Part shown: one piece after another, positions 42,672 to 52,900 of the stretch
Layout of the letters: each line of letters begins with the position of its first letter
Position numbering within the stretch: the stretch's first letter is position 1
Assembly: GCA_900315455.1 (NCBI GenBank)
Contig: OMZE01000013.1
Location: forward strand, 1-64,000
Source of the DNA: an uncultured Prevotellaceae bacterium
Lineage (GTDB): Bacteria > Bacteroidota > Bacteroidia > Bacteroidales > Bacteroidaceae
Reading direction: 5' to 3'
DNA: 64,000 nt
The notes under the pieces: model-generated
Seen by the model: only the letters and a program-made list of their open reading frames with translations
Told to the model about the DNA's origin: nothing
The model's database searches: none
Made by a program: the position numbers and the translations under genes

Positions 42672-42872
42672 CTAAATCTTCTCCTCTTCTTCTGTGGCTT
42701 CGCCCCATACACTATGGTCGCCAGGAAGCCTATCATAGGTGTCGTCCCATACACTCTGGTTGCTATCAGCAGGTTCTGACATAGGGGGTTCGTTACCGGG
42801 CTCTTCCAGAATGGAGTTGTAGAGTTCAATGTCTACGATGTTTGCCTCAGGCTTAGCATATACTTTTTTCAT
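42672..42872 (-). CDS. Small MKK-Y-P protein (66 aa) next to a large secreted protein
   Basis: The product starts MKKVYAKPEANIVDIEL and is then acidic, with two copies of an S-V-W-[DG] motif (NQSVWDDTYD, DHSVWGEATE). It has no signal peptide. A perfect promoter lies upstream (42982-43012). The 59-aa product at 46393 shares the start M-K-K-x-Y-x-x-P, the size and a terminal VWE, and it too lies behind a large secreted protein of the same family. Small proteins with this opening are common in Prevotella; their function is unknown to me. Confidence 0.7.
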   Translation of the reverse strand: MKKVYAKPEANIVDIELYNSILEEPGNEPPMSEPADSNQSVWDDTYDRLPGDHSVWGEATEEEEKI

Positions 42873-42981
42873 GATGATAAATTTTTATAATGTTATTCGT
42901 TTAGTCTTGTCAGTGCGATTTCTTCTATTCGGTGACCTTCATCATTTGATGATAAAATCAATCAATTTTCGCATTACGATG

Positions 42982-43012
42982 CAAATTTATAAAAAAATTT
43001 ATTCGCAGCAAA
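42982..43012 (-). promoter_or_regulatory. Promoter of the 66-aa gene
   Basis: Minus strand: TTTG (43012-43009), 19 bases, TAAATTTG (42989-42982). It leaves a leader of about 100 bases. Confidence 0.85.
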
Positions 43013-43059
43013 AAAATTGGACTTTATTTTGTCATTAACATGATTTTTTTATGTTTTCC

Positions 43060-44907
43060 TTATTTCTGAAGGATGATATTGATGATGGCTGAGACATCCG
43101 ACATATTGATGACCTGGTCTTCTTTCACATCGGCATTTTCGAAAATGAAAGTGGTAACAGGTTTGTTCAAAATATAGTTGATAGCCACGGTAACATCGGT
43201 TACGTTGATGAGGCCGTTGCCGTCGACATCACCCTTCAGCACATTACCGGTCGTGGTAAAGTCGAGTACATCGGGGATGTTTTCCTCGCCGCTCAAGTCG
43301 AGATAGCAGGTGTTGTTGGCAATATAAGTCAATACTTTGCCACTCACAGGGTCGGTGAGGTTGATGTTGGAGAACTTGGCGTCATTTCCGAGGATGCGCA
43401 TGTAGGAGGGGTCGAACAGTGTGCGGTAGTTGGCTTCGTCTTCACTTCTATCGTCAAGCCAAATCTCACCCTTCAGCATGTTCTTGCCGGGGATGGGGTC
43501 GACATCTTCCGACAATGGCAACAGGCGGTTTTCCTTCGTAACAGTGCTCTTGCACTCGAGCACGACAGCGGTGTAGGCAGGTACTATGCCATTTTCAATC
43601 CTTTTCAGGTTGGGCATCCCCGATTCGGTAATTTTGTTTACGGTATAGGCTCTTACGCCATCCATGCACTTATAGGGGAAGGCAGTGTACATGGTGGTGT
43701 AGTATTTGCCTTTCTTCGTGCAGTTTGCATCTGGCATTGCGCCGAAATAATTTTCGTCGATGTTGTCCTCATCGATGACCTCGAGATACCATTGCGACTC
43801 TTTCTCTTCCACCAGACGGTTGGCAAGGGTTGGGGATATCACGTTGCCGATGTATTCGATAGTACGTTTATCGCGGCCGAAGTCCTTAATGTAAGCAGAG
43901 AAACCATTGCTGTTGCCAAAAATCCAGTATGCTCCATCGTGAGCCTTTTCCAATCTGAATCTTGAACCCGACAGCGTCTCTGTTGATACGCCTTGGGCTA
44001 TCATTTCCACCCCTTTCAGGCCTCCGGCATTTGTAGGTTCACCCGTTATCTTGATTATAGTGGCAGGGATGTTATGTGAACGAAAATTGCCTTTGGGTAC
44101 GAGCATCAGGGAATGCTTGAACTGACGGTCGTTGATGGTGATGGAATCCTTGGCGTTTCCTGTAACGCCAAGAGTACGGTTAGTGGTTCTGTTGCGTATA
44201 AAGCAATAGATGCCCTTCGTGGCAGTCTCTTTAGATTCAAATACTGCGGTGTAACTTCCCTCGGTTGAACTGTTTACTTTAACAGAATAAGGGTTGTCGG
44301 TGATGAGTGTAGAAGAGTTTTCGTAGCGCCATCCCAGAAATTTTCCGGTAAGAATATCGGCTTGGGCAGTAAGAGTTACTTCATCGCCAGTTTTGTTGTC
44401 TGGAATGTCTATCATCACGGTGCCCAATGCCTCGTCAGAAGAAACGGGGTATACCAGGCCTTTCTTGGCAAAATGGGCGCGGAAGTTGGCTATTCTCGCA
44501 TTATCTGGTGTGGAGTTGGCAGTTGGACCTTCTCCACCCGTGGTGAAGATATCGGTAGTATATTTCGACCAACTGAAGATTTCCTCTTCGCCGGAATTGT
44601 TTACACGCGACCAATGGGTAAACATATAACCATCTTCAGGCTTTGCATAGAGGTAAGCCGTTACGGTGGCTGCATGTACTTGTTCTTGTACATCTACGCT
44701 ATTGATTTGAGTACCCTTGACATCTTTGTACTGGTCGTCGGTAGGTGGGGTTTCAACATCAGTTGCATATACTTTGCCATATCCTGTGGGAGTGGCTTCA
44801 GCAATAATCCGATAATAGAATTTCGGGTTACCGGCCATTGCGTGAAGACAGCCGAAGCAAAGCAGTATGAACAAGATAATCAAATTATTCTTATAAGATG
44901 GTTTCAT
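43060..44907 (-). CDS. Large secreted protein with dockerin-like C-terminus
   Basis: A 615-aa protein with a signal peptide (cut after LHAMA). The N-terminal part has InlB-B-repeat-like text (YGKVYATDVETPPTDDQYKD, KPEDGYMFTHWSRV). A central region includes VPAYTAVVLECKSTVTKENR and LLPL, shared with the 574-aa protein at 46592. The C-terminus is a pair of dockerin-like Ca-binding repeats (GDVDGNGLINVTDVTVAINY, ADVKEDQVINMSDVSAIINI). It is likely exported to the surface; ligand unknown. It is monocistronic from its own promoter. Confidence 0.8.
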   Translation of the reverse strand: MKPSYKNNLIILFILLCFGCLHAMAGNPKFYYRIIAEATPTGYGKVYATDVETPPTDDQYKDVKGTQINSVDVQEQVHAATVTAYLYAKPEDGYMFTHWSRVNNSGEEEIFSWSKYTTDIFTTGGEGPTANSTPDNARIANFRAHFAKKGLVYPVSSDEALGTVMIDIPDNKTGDEVTLTAQADILTGKFLGWRYENSSTLITDNPYSVKVNSSTEGSYTAVFESKETATKGIYCFIRNRTTNRTLGVTGNAKDSITINDRQFKHSLMLVPKGNFRSHNIPATIIKITGEPTNAGGLKGVEMIAQGVSTETLSGSRFRLEKAHDGAYWIFGNSNGFSAYIKDFGRDKRTIEYIGNVISPTLANRLVEEKESQWYLEVIDEDNIDENYFGAMPDANCTKKGKYYTTMYTAFPYKCMDGVRAYTVNKITESGMPNLKRIENGIVPAYTAVVLECKSTVTKENRLLPLSEDVDPIPGKNMLKGEIWLDDRSEDEANYRTLFDPSYMRILGNDAKFSNINLTDPVSGKVLTYIANNTCYLDLSGEENIPDVLDFTTTGNVLKGDVDGNGLINVTDVTVAINYILNKPVTTFIFENADVKEDQVINMSDVSAIINIILQK

Positions 44908-44956
44908 TGTTTTCCTGTTATTAAATGAAGCGAAATCGAAAATGTAAATTTGTGAG

Positions 44957-44987
44957 CAAAGGTACGAATAAACGAGCGGAAAGCAAA
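44957..44987 (-). promoter_or_regulatory. Promoter of the 615-aa gene
   Basis: Minus strand: TTTG (44987-44984), 19 bases, TACCTTTG (44964-44957). Confidence 0.85.
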
Positions 44988-45025
44988 ATTATTATTCGTT
45001 TTTATTTTGTTCTTCCTATAAATAG

Positions 45026-46228
45026 TTATTTTGGCAATGCGTTTATTTTCTTGTGTTTCAGATATTTGCTGGCAGTGCGTGTCGCAAACATCGCTGTGAT
45101 GAGTTGATGTTCGATGTCGAGTTGTGAGGAGAGAGGAGTTGCGATGATAAATGCGATGAGGATGATGGTGTAGAGGAGATAGATTTTATAGAAATTCTTG
45201 TGCTTGCCAAACAGTAAAAGTAACAGTAATGGCAAAGGATTGCACGGGATGAGGTACCAGTTCCAATGGGCAGCAAACAGACTTGTCGCTAATGTTGTGT
45301 AACACAGCAGCACACCTATGATGAATTCCAAGGCAAGCAAGATGGTATCTGTGATGCGGGCTGTATGTTTACAACCTCTTTTCCATTCGCACCAGGTAAT
45401 GAGGATGACCAATAATAAAAGGATAGAAAACACCAAACGGGGAGTGAACGGAGAACTTGACGGGAAATTGGTTTGACGAACCAAACTGACGGGTGTGCCT
45501 TTAAATAGTGAGCGCTGACCGTTGCTTCCCTTTATCTGAGCCTTGCCAAACACTTCAGGCAGAGAAATGGGGGTCATACGATATTCCATGGAGAAGTATT
45601 CATCGCAAATGGCTCCCGATAGGGTGATGTATATAAACTGATACCAGGGCGTGCTACGGGTGAGATGCCGTAATCCATTACCGTTATCGCATGTGAGATA
45701 GGATGGCACTTCTACATAATTGATGCTTTCGTCGATGAGTGCGTTTTGAATCATGATAATCACCATCATCACGCAGTTGGTATTCAGGAAGTTGAATTTC
45801 AGGTGTGGGGGCTTCATCATCTCCTCGTCGAGCGACTTCCACAATTGTTGTTTCTCATGCCAGGTGAGATTGAATTCATATTGGTCAACTCCACGGCCCT
45901 CTTTTCTACACTCTGCGAGATACATTTCTGTTGGGATGGCACGCACGGCAGCATCGGCATCGCCATTGAAGAATTTCAGATAATCACCAGGTTGGGTGTT
46001 TGTCTCGAGTGAAAAGCAGTAGTCGAGTTGCTCGGAAGGACACTCCATTCTGATGGCGCAATGGCCAAGGCTGGAATAGATGATATCAGTAGGGGTACTG
46101 ACTATCAAACTGGCCTTGACGAAGTTGCTGCTGTCAGACAACACTTCTTTGCTTCCCTCGCTATGAGCTTCTGGTATAATCATAAGGAGAGAGATAGTAA
46201 GCAAGAGGATAGCGCGGAGATTATGCAT
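45026..46228 (-). CDS. DUF4105 membrane protein
   Basis: A 400-aa protein with a signal peptide (cut near AHSEG). The DUF4105-type N-terminal domain has STPTDIIYSSLGHCAIRMEC, FFNGDADAAVRAIPTEMYLA, EYNF-like QYEFNLTWHEKQQLWKSL, FNFLNTNCV and FGKAQIKG. About five membrane helices fill the C-terminal half (LVFSILLLLVILITW, LALEFIIGVLLCYTTLA). Bacteroidota members are envelope proteins of unknown role. It lies between the two secreted-protein modules on the same strand. Confidence 0.85.
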   Translation of the reverse strand: MHNLRAILLLTISLLMIIPEAHSEGSKEVLSDSSNFVKASLIVSTPTDIIYSSLGHCAIRMECPSEQLDYCFSLETNTQPGDYLKFFNGDADAAVRAIPTEMYLAECRKEGRGVDQYEFNLTWHEKQQLWKSLDEEMMKPPHLKFNFLNTNCVMMVIIMIQNALIDESINYVEVPSYLTCDNGNGLRHLTRSTPWYQFIYITLSGAICDEYFSMEYRMTPISLPEVFGKAQIKGSNGQRSLFKGTPVSLVRQTNFPSSSPFTPRLVFSILLLLVILITWCEWKRGCKHTARITDTILLALEFIIGVLLCYTTLATSLFAAHWNWYLIPCNPLPLLLLLLFGKHKNFYKIYLLYTIILIAFIIATPLSSQLDIEHQLITAMFATRTASKYLKHKKINALPK

Positions 46229-46341
46229 TTCTTTGGCTTTCTTATGGTAGACGCATCCTACTGCATTCTTACAGAGTACTCTGTTGTGATTGGCAGTGGT
46301 GTTTGGGTGGATGCAACAAGCGATGTCTCTATTAGATGTAT

Positions 46342-46371
46342 AAAAAAAGGTGGCAAAGTGCCACCTTTTTT
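46342..46371 (-). terminator. Terminator after the 574-aa/59-aa gene pair
   Basis: Stem GGTGGCA / TGCCACC flanked by A7 and T6, loop AAG. It sits 22 bases beyond the 59-aa gene and could work on both strands. Confidence 0.85.
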
Positions 46372-46392
46372 ATATAGATAATCATTGGATTA

Positions 46393-46572
46393 TTATTCCC
46401 ATACGTTGATTGAGGATGAGTACATGTCGCCTACGGATTCTTCCTGGCCTTCGTCTCCAACAACATCACCTACGGGGATGTAAGATGTGTTGCCAAACAA
46501 CTCGTCCATAACGTCTCTCTTCAAACTCAAGGTCATCACCTTGCAAACCGGGTTGATATATTGTTTCTTCAT
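46393..46572 (-). CDS. Small MKK-Y-P protein (59 aa), second copy
   Basis: The product starts MKKQYINPVCKVMTLSLKRD, is then acidic and Gly/Val-rich, and ends SSSINVWE. It lies 19 bases after the stop of the 574-aa secreted protein and before a terminator, so the two share a transcript. It parallels the 66-aa gene at 42672 in opening motif, length, terminal V-W-E and position behind a paralogous large protein. Function is unknown; partner, chaperone or precursor peptide are all possible. Confidence 0.7.
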   Translation of the reverse strand: MKKQYINPVCKVMTLSLKRDVMDELFGNTSYIPVGDVVGDEGQEESVGDMYSSSINVWE

Positions 46573-46591
46573 AATTCAAATTGGGCTTTAA

Positions 46592-48316
46592 TTATTTGAT
46601 AACCATTTTTTTGCCGTTCACGATATACAGACCCTTGGTAGGATTGGTAACTATACGACCCTGGATGTCGTAGATGGTAGCATTCTCGGTAGTAGTGGTA
46701 GCCACTTCGCTGATACCCAGTGCGTTGAAGTCCTCTTCGCTGATCAACATGATGTTGGCGTTTGCCATCTGAGTGTCGAGTATCATAAATGCCTTGTTGG
46801 GAAGGATGCTGCCACCAGTATACTTGAAGAATCCAACGGGGTTCAAAGCGTTGTTACCTCTGTTGAGTACGCGGATGAGTTTCCTTGCGACAGGAGTACC
46901 CTCCTCAAGAGGCATGTAGTAATAGGTGAACTGATCTTCATCGGAAGCAGTAGTTCCATTGATGTCGAAGAATCCTTCGAAGAAGATACCTTTCAGGAAT
47001 GACTCACCGTGGGGGTCTTCGCTCATCGGAGTCAGCACAGGCTGGAGAAGGTTGTTCTCACGTGCGCTCTTCAGACACTCAACTACAACAGGTGTACGGG
47101 CAGGAACGATGTCGGTGTACTCAGTAGTGACTGCATAACCAACCTGACCATTGGAAGTGTCGAAGGTTCCAAGTTGAGGAGAGTCAGGAATACCCCATAC
47201 GCGGACAGTCTTGCCACCATTCTCTACAGTCTCACCATTCTGAACGATTTGCATCGGGAAGTCAGTGTAGATACTTGTGTAATAGTGTCCATCAAGACCA
47301 ACTACACCACCTTTAACAGCAAAGTAGTCAAGACCATCAGTCTCTGTTCCGGGAACCACGGGTTCAATGAACCACTTTGAGAAATTACCTGCACGCTCAA
47401 TCTCTGGAATGAGAATAGGATTGGTTGCGTAATCGTACTGGTTGTTGTTGGCGAAACTAATGAATTCAGCCTTCTCTGCACCTGGATCATGATACTGGTA
47501 AGTGGAAAGGTCGGTCCTTACAATACCACCAATCAAATAATAGGTGTGGCCGATGTGGATACGATCCTGAATGTAAATGAAGTACTCCCACTGCTCCTTA
47601 AGTTGTTCGTCACCCTGGTTAGCATAGTATGCGAGAGCGGTCTCAATCAGTTTGTCCCATGCCCACTCACTTGGCTCTTGACCGTTGAAGTCGATCTCAA
47701 TCTGCTTCTCTTTCAATGCCTCGATAAGCGGTTTGGTGTTGGGGGTAGTACTCTTCAGATACCATGCTTCCTCGCCGTCAACGTCGGTGGGCTCCATAAA
47801 CATCTGCATGTAGAAGAACATCTGGTCGATAATATCAGCAATCTCGGTGTCGCTGAATCCCCATTTCTGCTTGTTGTTGAGGTTCTTCAGACCTACGGTG
47901 AATCCTTCACGAAGTTGTTTCACCAATGGACCATAAATGGCTGCAGAAGCATCAACACCCTGAGAACGAAGGTTGTTAACGATGAGGTCGCTTGGGTTCA
48001 CATCTACGTATCTTCCGTAGACTTCAGGATTATTGGTCATGTCCTCAGCATTGATGTACATGATGGTTCCAGGAAGGGTAACTGCCTCATCTGGAGTCTT
48101 CTGAGGTTGTGCTGTTGTAGGTGCGGAAATGTAAACAACACCAGTCTTTCTCAGATCCTTGTAGCCGGCATTGATAACACGGTAATAGCCGTCGATAGTA
48201 GCTGCTGCAGGCTTGCCGCCCTCCTGCTCTGGGTCAAGCTCGTCTTCAGCGTAAGCACCAACGCTCATCGCCGTGGCGACAAGTGTCAATAATAAACCTT
48301 TTGTAAATTTTCTCAT
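46592..48316 (-). CDS. Large secreted protein with T9SS-like C-terminal tail
   Basis: A 574-aa protein with a signal peptide (cut after VGAYA). It has an acidic, Tyr-rich body of unknown fold; the region VPARTPVVVECLKSARENNL and LQPV corresponds to the 615-aa protein at 43060. The C-terminus ENATIYDIQGRIVTNPTKGL then YIVNGKKMVIK matches the tail of many secreted Prevotella proteins (related to the type A T9SS signal). It shares a transcript with the 59-aa gene. Confidence 0.8.
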   Translation of the reverse strand: MRKFTKGLLLTLVATAMSVGAYAEDELDPEQEGGKPAAATIDGYYRVINAGYKDLRKTGVVYISAPTTAQPQKTPDEAVTLPGTIMYINAEDMTNNPEVYGRYVDVNPSDLIVNNLRSQGVDASAAIYGPLVKQLREGFTVGLKNLNNKQKWGFSDTEIADIIDQMFFYMQMFMEPTDVDGEEAWYLKSTTPNTKPLIEALKEKQIEIDFNGQEPSEWAWDKLIETALAYYANQGDEQLKEQWEYFIYIQDRIHIGHTYYLIGGIVRTDLSTYQYHDPGAEKAEFISFANNNQYDYATNPILIPEIERAGNFSKWFIEPVVPGTETDGLDYFAVKGGVVGLDGHYYTSIYTDFPMQIVQNGETVENGGKTVRVWGIPDSPQLGTFDTSNGQVGYAVTTEYTDIVPARTPVVVECLKSARENNLLQPVLTPMSEDPHGESFLKGIFFEGFFDINGTTASDEDQFTYYYMPLEEGTPVARKLIRVLNRGNNALNPVGFFKYTGGSILPNKAFMILDTQMANANIMLISEEDFNALGISEVATTTTENATIYDIQGRIVTNPTKGLYIVNGKKMVIK

Positions 48317-48480
48317 AATTTAAATTATTTAAGTTTATATATAAATTCCTCTATTTTATCAGTAAGGCAGAAATATATTCACGTATAAATACACTAATTG
48401 TGCGTCATTTCTACATGGAAAGCCGCAATTATTAGTTAATTGGACGTCCAAGCATAACCTTTTTTGTCACTATTTTGGTG

Positions 48481-48511
48481 CAAATTTATAAACTCTTTCC
48501 GAAACTGCAAA
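48481..48511 (-). promoter_or_regulatory. Promoter of the 574-aa/59-aa unit
   Basis: Minus strand: TTTG (48511-48508), 19 bases, TAAATTTG (48488-48481). The leader is about 160 bases of AT-rich sequence (48317-48475) in which I see no clear structure or gene. Confidence 0.85.
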
Positions 48512-48619
48512 GGAATTTTCAAAAATTATTTCTTAAAAATCGTAAAATTCCTCTTTTTGTGGATGTTTTTTTACGAATTAGCACTTTTTATGCGTTTTAT
48601 GCTTTTTTTATACTCTGGC

Positions 48620-49669
48620 TCATCCTTCTCTCAAGAAATCGAGGGCTTCCATGATATCGGCCGCTGTGGCTGTCTGGTTGATTTTTACGTCACCGATGTT
48701 GCCCAGTAGGGTGAAATTGATGGTGTCGCCCATGTTTTTCTTGTCGTGCCGCATCAGTTCCAGCAGTGAGGGGTAGTCGTCGCAGGTGATGGGCAGGCAG
48801 CCGTAGTGGTTGCGTATATAGGTCACGGTGCTGCGCAGTTTATCGGTGGGGAAGTGTGTGATGACACTGCTCAGGTAGAGTTCGCACACCATGCCATAGG
48901 CTACGGCATGGCCGTGGAGGATGGGTGCTCTTTGACGCAGGGCCCACGATTCAAGGGCGTGGCCTATGGTATGTCCCAGGTTAAGGGCTTTACGGATGCC
49001 ATGCTCGTGGGGGTCTTCCTCTACGATGCGCTGTTTTACCGCTACGGAACGCCCCACCATTTCCTGCAACTTGGCGAAATCGGGTTCGGCGATATCGTAG
49101 TTCATCAGTTCTGCCCAAGTCTGCTCGTCGGAGATGAGACCATGCTTGATCATCTCAGCATAGCCGGAGAGGATGTTGGGCATGTCGAGTGTGCGGAGGA
49201 ACATGGTGTTGATGATGACGAAGCGTGGGTCGGCAAACACGCCCACCTCGTTTTTCAGGCCGTTGAAATTGATGCCGGTCTTGCCGCCCACAGAGGCGTC
49301 GACCATCGACAGAAGTGTGGTGGGGATGTTGATGTAATTGATGCCGCGCTTGAAGGTGGAGGCAGCAAAGCCGCCAAGGTCGCTCACCATGCCGCCTCCC
49401 AGGCAGACCATGCACGAATGGCGTGTGGCTCCTGCGTTGCCCAGGGCCTGCCACACCTCGCTGAGGGTGTCGAGCGTCTTGTGGGTGTCGGTGGCACCGA
49501 TGGTGATGTGCTGTGCATGGCGCATACCGATGAAGCCTTCAAGGAGTGGCCAGCACAATTCGCGTGTCGTCGTGTCGGTGAGCACGAACAGCCGGTCGTG
49601 GCTACATTCGGAGATGGCTATCGCCAAATCCTGAAAAAAAGCATGGGATAAGAGGACACGTTGCGACAT
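48620..49669 (-). CDS. aroB: 3-Dehydroquinate synthase
   Basis: A 349-aa protein with the NAD-binding block CLGGGMVSDLGGFAASTFKR, GINYINIPTTLLSMVDASVG, GKTGINFNGLKNEVGVFADP, and metal ligands in EMIKHGLISDE, LNLGHTIGHALE and HGHAVAYGM. It catalyses the second step of the shikimate pathway, which also supplies chorismate to the men operon. It is monocistronic, with a promoter TTTC-N19-TAAATTTG at 49755-49785 (minus strand). Confidence 0.95.
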   Translation of the reverse strand: MSQRVLLSHAFFQDLAIAISECSHDRLFVLTDTTTRELCWPLLEGFIGMRHAQHITIGATDTHKTLDTLSEVWQALGNAGATRHSCMVCLGGGMVSDLGGFAASTFKRGINYINIPTTLLSMVDASVGGKTGINFNGLKNEVGVFADPRFVIINTMFLRTLDMPNILSGYAEMIKHGLISDEQTWAELMNYDIAEPDFAKLQEMVGRSVAVKQRIVEEDPHEHGIRKALNLGHTIGHALESWALRQRAPILHGHAVAYGMVCELYLSSVITHFPTDKLRSTVTYIRNHYGCLPITCDDYPSLLELMRHDKKNMGDTINFTLLGNIGDVKINQTATAADIMEALDFLREG

Positions 49670-49942
49670 TTGTTTTACACCTTAATATATTAATTATTAT
49701 GCAGGTCTTGCCTTCGCGTTGCGAGGAAGCGAGGAGATAGGATACCCTTACATGCAAATTTACTCATTTTGTGGTGAACAGGAAAGAAAAAGTGCCGTTT
49801 TTTTCGGATTTGTCTTTTTTTTGTGCCTTTTTTACACTGCTTTAAGATATTTTTGCTTTCATCTCTTAAACCAAAAGGCGCTGAAGTACGTCAAATAACT
49901 GTACTTAACGAAATAGGTAATCATTAGCATTCAGGCAAAAAG

Positions 49943-52900
49943 ATGAAGAATTTTATGAAGTGCCTATGTGTGATGCTGCTTTTTTCTGCATCCACATACG
50001 CCCAGGAACAGAATGTCACGGGAAAACTTGTTGACAAAGAAACCAAGGAGGCTGTCTTCCAAGCCACGTTGCAATTGTTGAAATCCGACAGTTCATTCGT
50101 TACCGGTGTGCTGTCCGACGACAATGGCGTTTTCACTATACCTGTCGACAAGCCCGGCAAGTATATCCTCAAGGTGACCAACGTGGGATACAAGACGCTG
50201 ACCAAGGATTTTACCGTTGAGAGTGGTAAAAACACCGACTTGGGCAGCCTTACGCTTGCTGCCGACGCCATCCTCCTGAGGGAGGTGACTGCCACAGGAC
50301 AGGCTGCCAAGGTGGTGGTGAAGGAAGACACATTCGTGTATAATTCCGCTGCCTATCGTGTGCCCGAAGGGTCGGTCGTAGAAGAGTTGGTGAAACGTCT
50401 TCCTGGTGCGCAAGTTGATGAAGAAGGAAAAATCACCATCAATGGCAAGCAAGTAAAGAAAATCAAAGTCGACGGCAAGGAGTTCATGACCGGCGACACC
50501 CAGACGGCTTTGAAAAACCTCCCCACCTCTATCGTCGACCGCATCAAGGCCTATGACGAGAAGAGCGACCTGGCCCGAATCACAGGTATCGACGATGGCG
50601 ATGAGCAGACTGTGCTCGACTTCGGACTGATGCCTGGCATGAACAAAGGCTTTTTCGGCAATGTCGACCTCGGCATAGGAACGAAGGACCGTTATGCTGA
50701 GCGCGTGATGGGTGCCGTCTTCAGAGACAAGTACAGAGTGATGCTCATGGGTAGTGCCAACAACGTCAACGACCAGGGATTCTCCAGTGGCGGTGGCGGA
50801 CGCCGCGGAGGCGGTGGATTTGGTGGTGCCAGCAATGGCCGTAACTCCACCAAGATGCTTGGTCTCCAGTTCAACTATGAGAATACCGACAAACTCGAGA
50901 TGGACGCCAGTATCAGGTGGAACCACAGCAATGGCGATATTTTCTCCAGGCAGTCTACACAGAACTTCGTGGGCTCGATGAGTTTCGACAACAGCATCAA
51001 CCAGAACTACACTCGTCGTAACTCCTGGAACGGACAGATGCGCCTGGAGTGGATGCCCGACACCATGACCAACATCATGTTCCGGCCCAGTTTCTCTCTT
51101 TCGACCAACGACGGCAACCAGACCAACGTGTCGGCTACCTTCAATGAAGACCCCTATAAATATGTGACCAATCCTCTTGACTCCTTGGAGATGAAAGTTC
51201 TTGAGAGCCAAGGCTTGTTGGTCAATTACCAGAGAAACATCAACCTCACCTATGGTGACTCGAAGACCTTCAACGGTATGTTGCAGTTCAATCGCAAACT
51301 CAACAACTATGGACGCAACTTTACACTCCGTGTAGATGGCAACTACAGCGACAACGACAACACCAGTTTCAGTACCAGTAGGGTGAATTATTATATGCTG
51401 GGGTTGGATTCCACTTATATGCCTGCAACAAGGACGAATCGCTACAGCCTCACACCGAGCACGAGGAAAGGTTACTCCCTGCAGACCACCTATACCGAGC
51501 CCATCGCCCGCACCATGTTCCTGCAGTTGAGTTACCGGTACAACTACAGCGTGAACGAGAGCAACCGTGCCACCTATGATTTCCTGGATGACGGTATTAC
51601 TCCCGGTACGGATTTCGCCGACATCGTGCCCAGATACCGCACATGGGACCCCTACCTTTCCCGACTGATCAATCCGCTCGACACTTACAAGGATAATAAC
51701 CTGAGCCGCTATTCAGAGTATACCAACTACACGCACGATATCCAACTCACTTATCGTTGGATTCATCCGAAGTTCCAACTCAATGCCGGATTCATGGTGC
51801 AGCCGCAGCGCTCACATTATGTGCAGGACTACCAGGGTGTAAGTGCCGACATCGTGAGGAATGTGACCAATATGTCGCCGACGCTCGACTTCCGTTATCG
51901 TTTCAATCAGTTGAGCAACCTGCGCATACAGTACCGCGGAACGACCTCTCAGCCCAATATCTCCGACCTGCTCGACATCAGGGACGACAGCAACCCGATG
52001 AACATCACTGAGGGTAACCCCGGACTGAAACCATCGTTCACCAACAGTTTCCAACTCTTCTACAACACCTATATCCAGAGTCACCAGCGTTCTATCATGT
52101 CGTTCGTCAACTTCAGCACGACTCGCAACAACATCAGCAATATGGTGACTTACAACGAGAAGACTGGTGGACGCATCACCAGGCCCGAGAACATCAACGG
52201 CAACTGGAATGTCAATGGTGCCTTCATGTTCAATACCTCTATCGACAGCACAGGTTATTGGAACGTCAATACTTTCACCAACCTGAACTATGCCAACAAC
52301 GTGAGTTATCTCTTCCAGGACAATGTCTCGAAGAAGAACAACACCCGCACTACGACAGTGATGGAACGTCTCTCTTTGTCGTACCGCAACTCCTGGCTGG
52401 AGGTGGAGCCCAATGGCTCGCTCACCTATACCCATGCACGCAACAAGTTGCAGAGCGCCAGTGACCTCGACACTTGGATGTTCTCGTATGGTGTCAACGT
52501 CAATATCTATTTCCCTTGGGGCACGAGTCTCTCTACTGGCATCAGCGAGAACTCACGTAGAGGCTACAGCGACGAGTCTATGAACAACAACGAACTGTTG
52601 TGGAACGCACAAGTGAGCCATGGCTTCCTCAAGGGAAAGCCTCTGACCGTCAGTCTGCAATTCTATGATATCCTCCAGCAGCAGAGCAGTTTCAGCCGCA
52701 CCATCAATTCCATGATGAGGAGTGATACGGAATACAACAGCATCAATAGTTATGCCATGCTGCATGTCATCTATCGCTTCAATGCCTTCGGTGGTTTCGG
52801 TGGACGAAGAGGCCAGGGCTTCGGCGGCGGATTCCCAGGAGGAATGCCTCCTGGAGGAATGCCTGGCGGCGGTGGCTTCGGCGGTGGTCGTCCTGGTGGC

